NCBI RefSeq assembly: GCF_025370875.1 | Contig: NZ_JAMXFD010000008.1 | Coordinates: forward strand, 1 to 64,000 | DNA: 64,000 nucleotides | Reading direction: 5' to 3' | DNA from: Laspinema palackyanum D2c | GTDB taxonomy: Bacteria; Cyanobacteriota; Cyanobacteriia; Cyanobacteriales; Laspinemataceae | Shown here: positions 63,027 to 64,000 of the stretch, in pieces | Position numbering within the stretch: the stretch's first letter is position 1 | Layout: each line of letters opens with the position of its first letter | The notes under the pieces: generated by a model | The model's input: only the letters and a program-made list of their open reading frames with translations | Databases searched by the model: none | Told to the model about the DNA's origin: nothing | Position numbers and translations under genes: made by a program

Positions 63027-64000
63027 ATGGGTGAATTAGAAACTATCCGGGTTGGTATTGTTGGGGCATCAGGATATGGTGGCGTCCAACTCGTTCGACT
63101 GATTAGAGATCATCCCCAACTGGATTTAGTGTACTTAGGTGGGGATAGCAGTGCGGGTAAACCCTTTTCCGATCTGTATCCCCATCTTTCTCATGCCACT
63201 GACCTGATCATTGAGTCAGTGGATGTTGACACGATCGCCGATCGCTGTCAAGTGGTCTTTCTCTCCTTGCCCAATGGGTTAGCCTACCAAATGGCCCCCC
63301 GGTTACTGGAAAAAGGCTGCAAGGTTCTCGACCTCTCTGCCGATTATCGATTTAGTAATTTAGAAACCTATAAAAATTGGTACGGTGGCGATCGCGCGGA
63401 TGCTGAAACCGCTGCGGTGGCTGTCTATGGCTTGCCGGAATTATATCGCGATCGCATCAAGGATGCCCAACTCGTCGGCTGTCCCGGTTGCTATCCCACC
63501 GCCAGCATTCTCGCCTTGGCCCCCCTGCTTAAACAAGGCATGATTGTCCCCAATAGCGCCATCATTGACGCTAAATCAGGCATTTCCGGTGCTGGACGCC
63601 AAGCGAAAACCAATCTCCTCCTCGCCGAAGCGGATAACTCCGTCTGTGCTTATGGGGTAGCGCGTCATCGCCACACCCCAGAAATCGAGTCTATTGGTAG
63701 CGATCTCGCCGGACAGGATATCCTCGTCCAGTTCACCCCCCACCTAATGCCGATGGTCCGGGGAATTCTCTCTACCGTCTATGCTACCTTGCGGGATCCC
63801 GGTCTCGTCCGGGAAGATTTGGTCACCATTTACACCGCATTTTATCGCAATAGTCCTTGGGTGCGGGTCCTCCCTGCGGGAGTCTTCCCTCAAACCAAGT
63901 GGGCGATGAACAGTAATATGTGTTACCTCGGGGTAGAAATTGACCAACGGACCGATCGCGCGATCGTGATTTCTGCCATTGATAACCTCCTCAAAGGTCA
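63027..64000 (+). CDS. argC: N-acetyl-gamma-glutamyl-phosphate reductase, 3' end cut by the window
   Basis: At least 324 residues, running off the right edge with no stop codon. It starts [25 protein letters not shown], the NADPH-binding Rossmann start; the catalytic Cys lies in [15 protein letters not shown] (about 152), followed by [10 protein letters not shown] and HRHTPEIES. The protein reduces N-acetylglutamyl phosphate to the semialdehyde in arginine synthesis. Only the last 25-30 residues should be missing. Confidence 0.95.
   Translation, partial: MGELETIRVGIVGASGYGGVQLVRLIRDHPQLDLVYLGGDSSAGKPFSDLYPHLSHATDLIIESVDVDTIADRCQVVFLSLPNGLAYQMAPRLLEKGCKVLDLSADYRFSNLETYKNWYGGDRADAETAAVAVYGLPELYRDRIKDAQLVGCPGCYPTASILALAPLLKQGMIVPNSAIIDAKSGISGAGRQAKTNLLLAEADNSVCAYGVARHRHTPEIESIGSDLAGQDILVQFTPHLMPMVRGILSTVYATLRDPGLVREDLVTIYTAFYRNSPWVRVLPAGVFPQTKWAMNSNMCYLGVEIDQRTDRAIVISAIDNLLKG

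Overview
This window comes from a cyanobacterium. It carries photosystem I genes (psaF, psaJ), a menG-type methyltransferase for phylloquinone, the plastid/cyanobacterial-type GNAT protein, many HIP1 octamers (GCGATCGC), and dispersed palindromes of the AGAAACCCGGTTTCT type. The mixture of many signalling proteins, dispersed repeats, toxin-antitoxin remnants, a group II intron and Uma2 copies suggests a large-genome filamentous (Oscillatoriales-like) lineage. That placement is inference.

Layout. 0.5-6.1 kb: a DUF928 exported protein, a CHASE2-PAS-adenylate cyclase and a DUF697 membrane GTPase. 6.1-21.3 kb, mostly on the minus strand: two membrane proteins of unknown role, a secreted TPR protein, dxr (isoprenoid synthesis), a lone Nif11-type peptide on the plus strand, a GPAT/PlsC-like acyltransferase, a 1353-1359-residue polytopic membrane protein, an orphan HTH antitoxin, an RNase II/R exonuclease, the rpmG-rpsR ribosomal operon and an RDD membrane protein.

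21.5-37.4 kb is an accessory island that starts at tRNA-Gly(TCC). Twelve bases after the tRNA lies a 3.06 kb element. It is bounded by two inverted 368 bp units about 95% identical to each other, each with its own terminal inverted repeats and about seven TGACAAATTAATGTCGTC-like motifs of the kind bound by TnsB in type V-K CRISPR-associated transposons. The cargo is a heme-oxygenase-like diiron oxidase plus a PrmC-like methyltransferase, converging on one shared hairpin; no transposase is present. Next come a small YjzC-like protein, a type I restriction-modification operon (hsdR-hsdM-hsdS) split by a decayed vapBC cassette with a duplicated hsdM 3' end, a UshA-like nucleotidase, three Uma2 genes, and an ssb gene interrupted by a 1.42 kb group II intron whose precise removal restores the reading frame.

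37.7-64 kb returns to chromosomal genes: a REC-GAF regulator overlapping menG, a DUF445 protein, a CHASE-PAS histidine kinase, a ComFB-like protein, a TPR membrane protein, a TnpB-only IS200/IS605 element, rpmI-rplT plus a solute-binding protein, a DedA protein, a GT4 glycosyltransferase behind a probable c-di-AMP (ydaO-type) riboswitch, a Ser/Thr kinase fused to an FGE domain, an RqcH/NFACT protein, remA-gmk, psaF-psaJ divergent from tsaD, an alpha/beta hydrolase, an ACT-like protein, a GNAT acetyltransferase, and the start of argC, which runs off the right edge.

The strongest candidates for new biology are the tRNA-anchored CAST-like element with its oxidase/methyltransferase cargo, the ssb group II intron with its RT-less ORF, the scar inside the hsd operon, and the riboswitch-glycosyltransferase pair.
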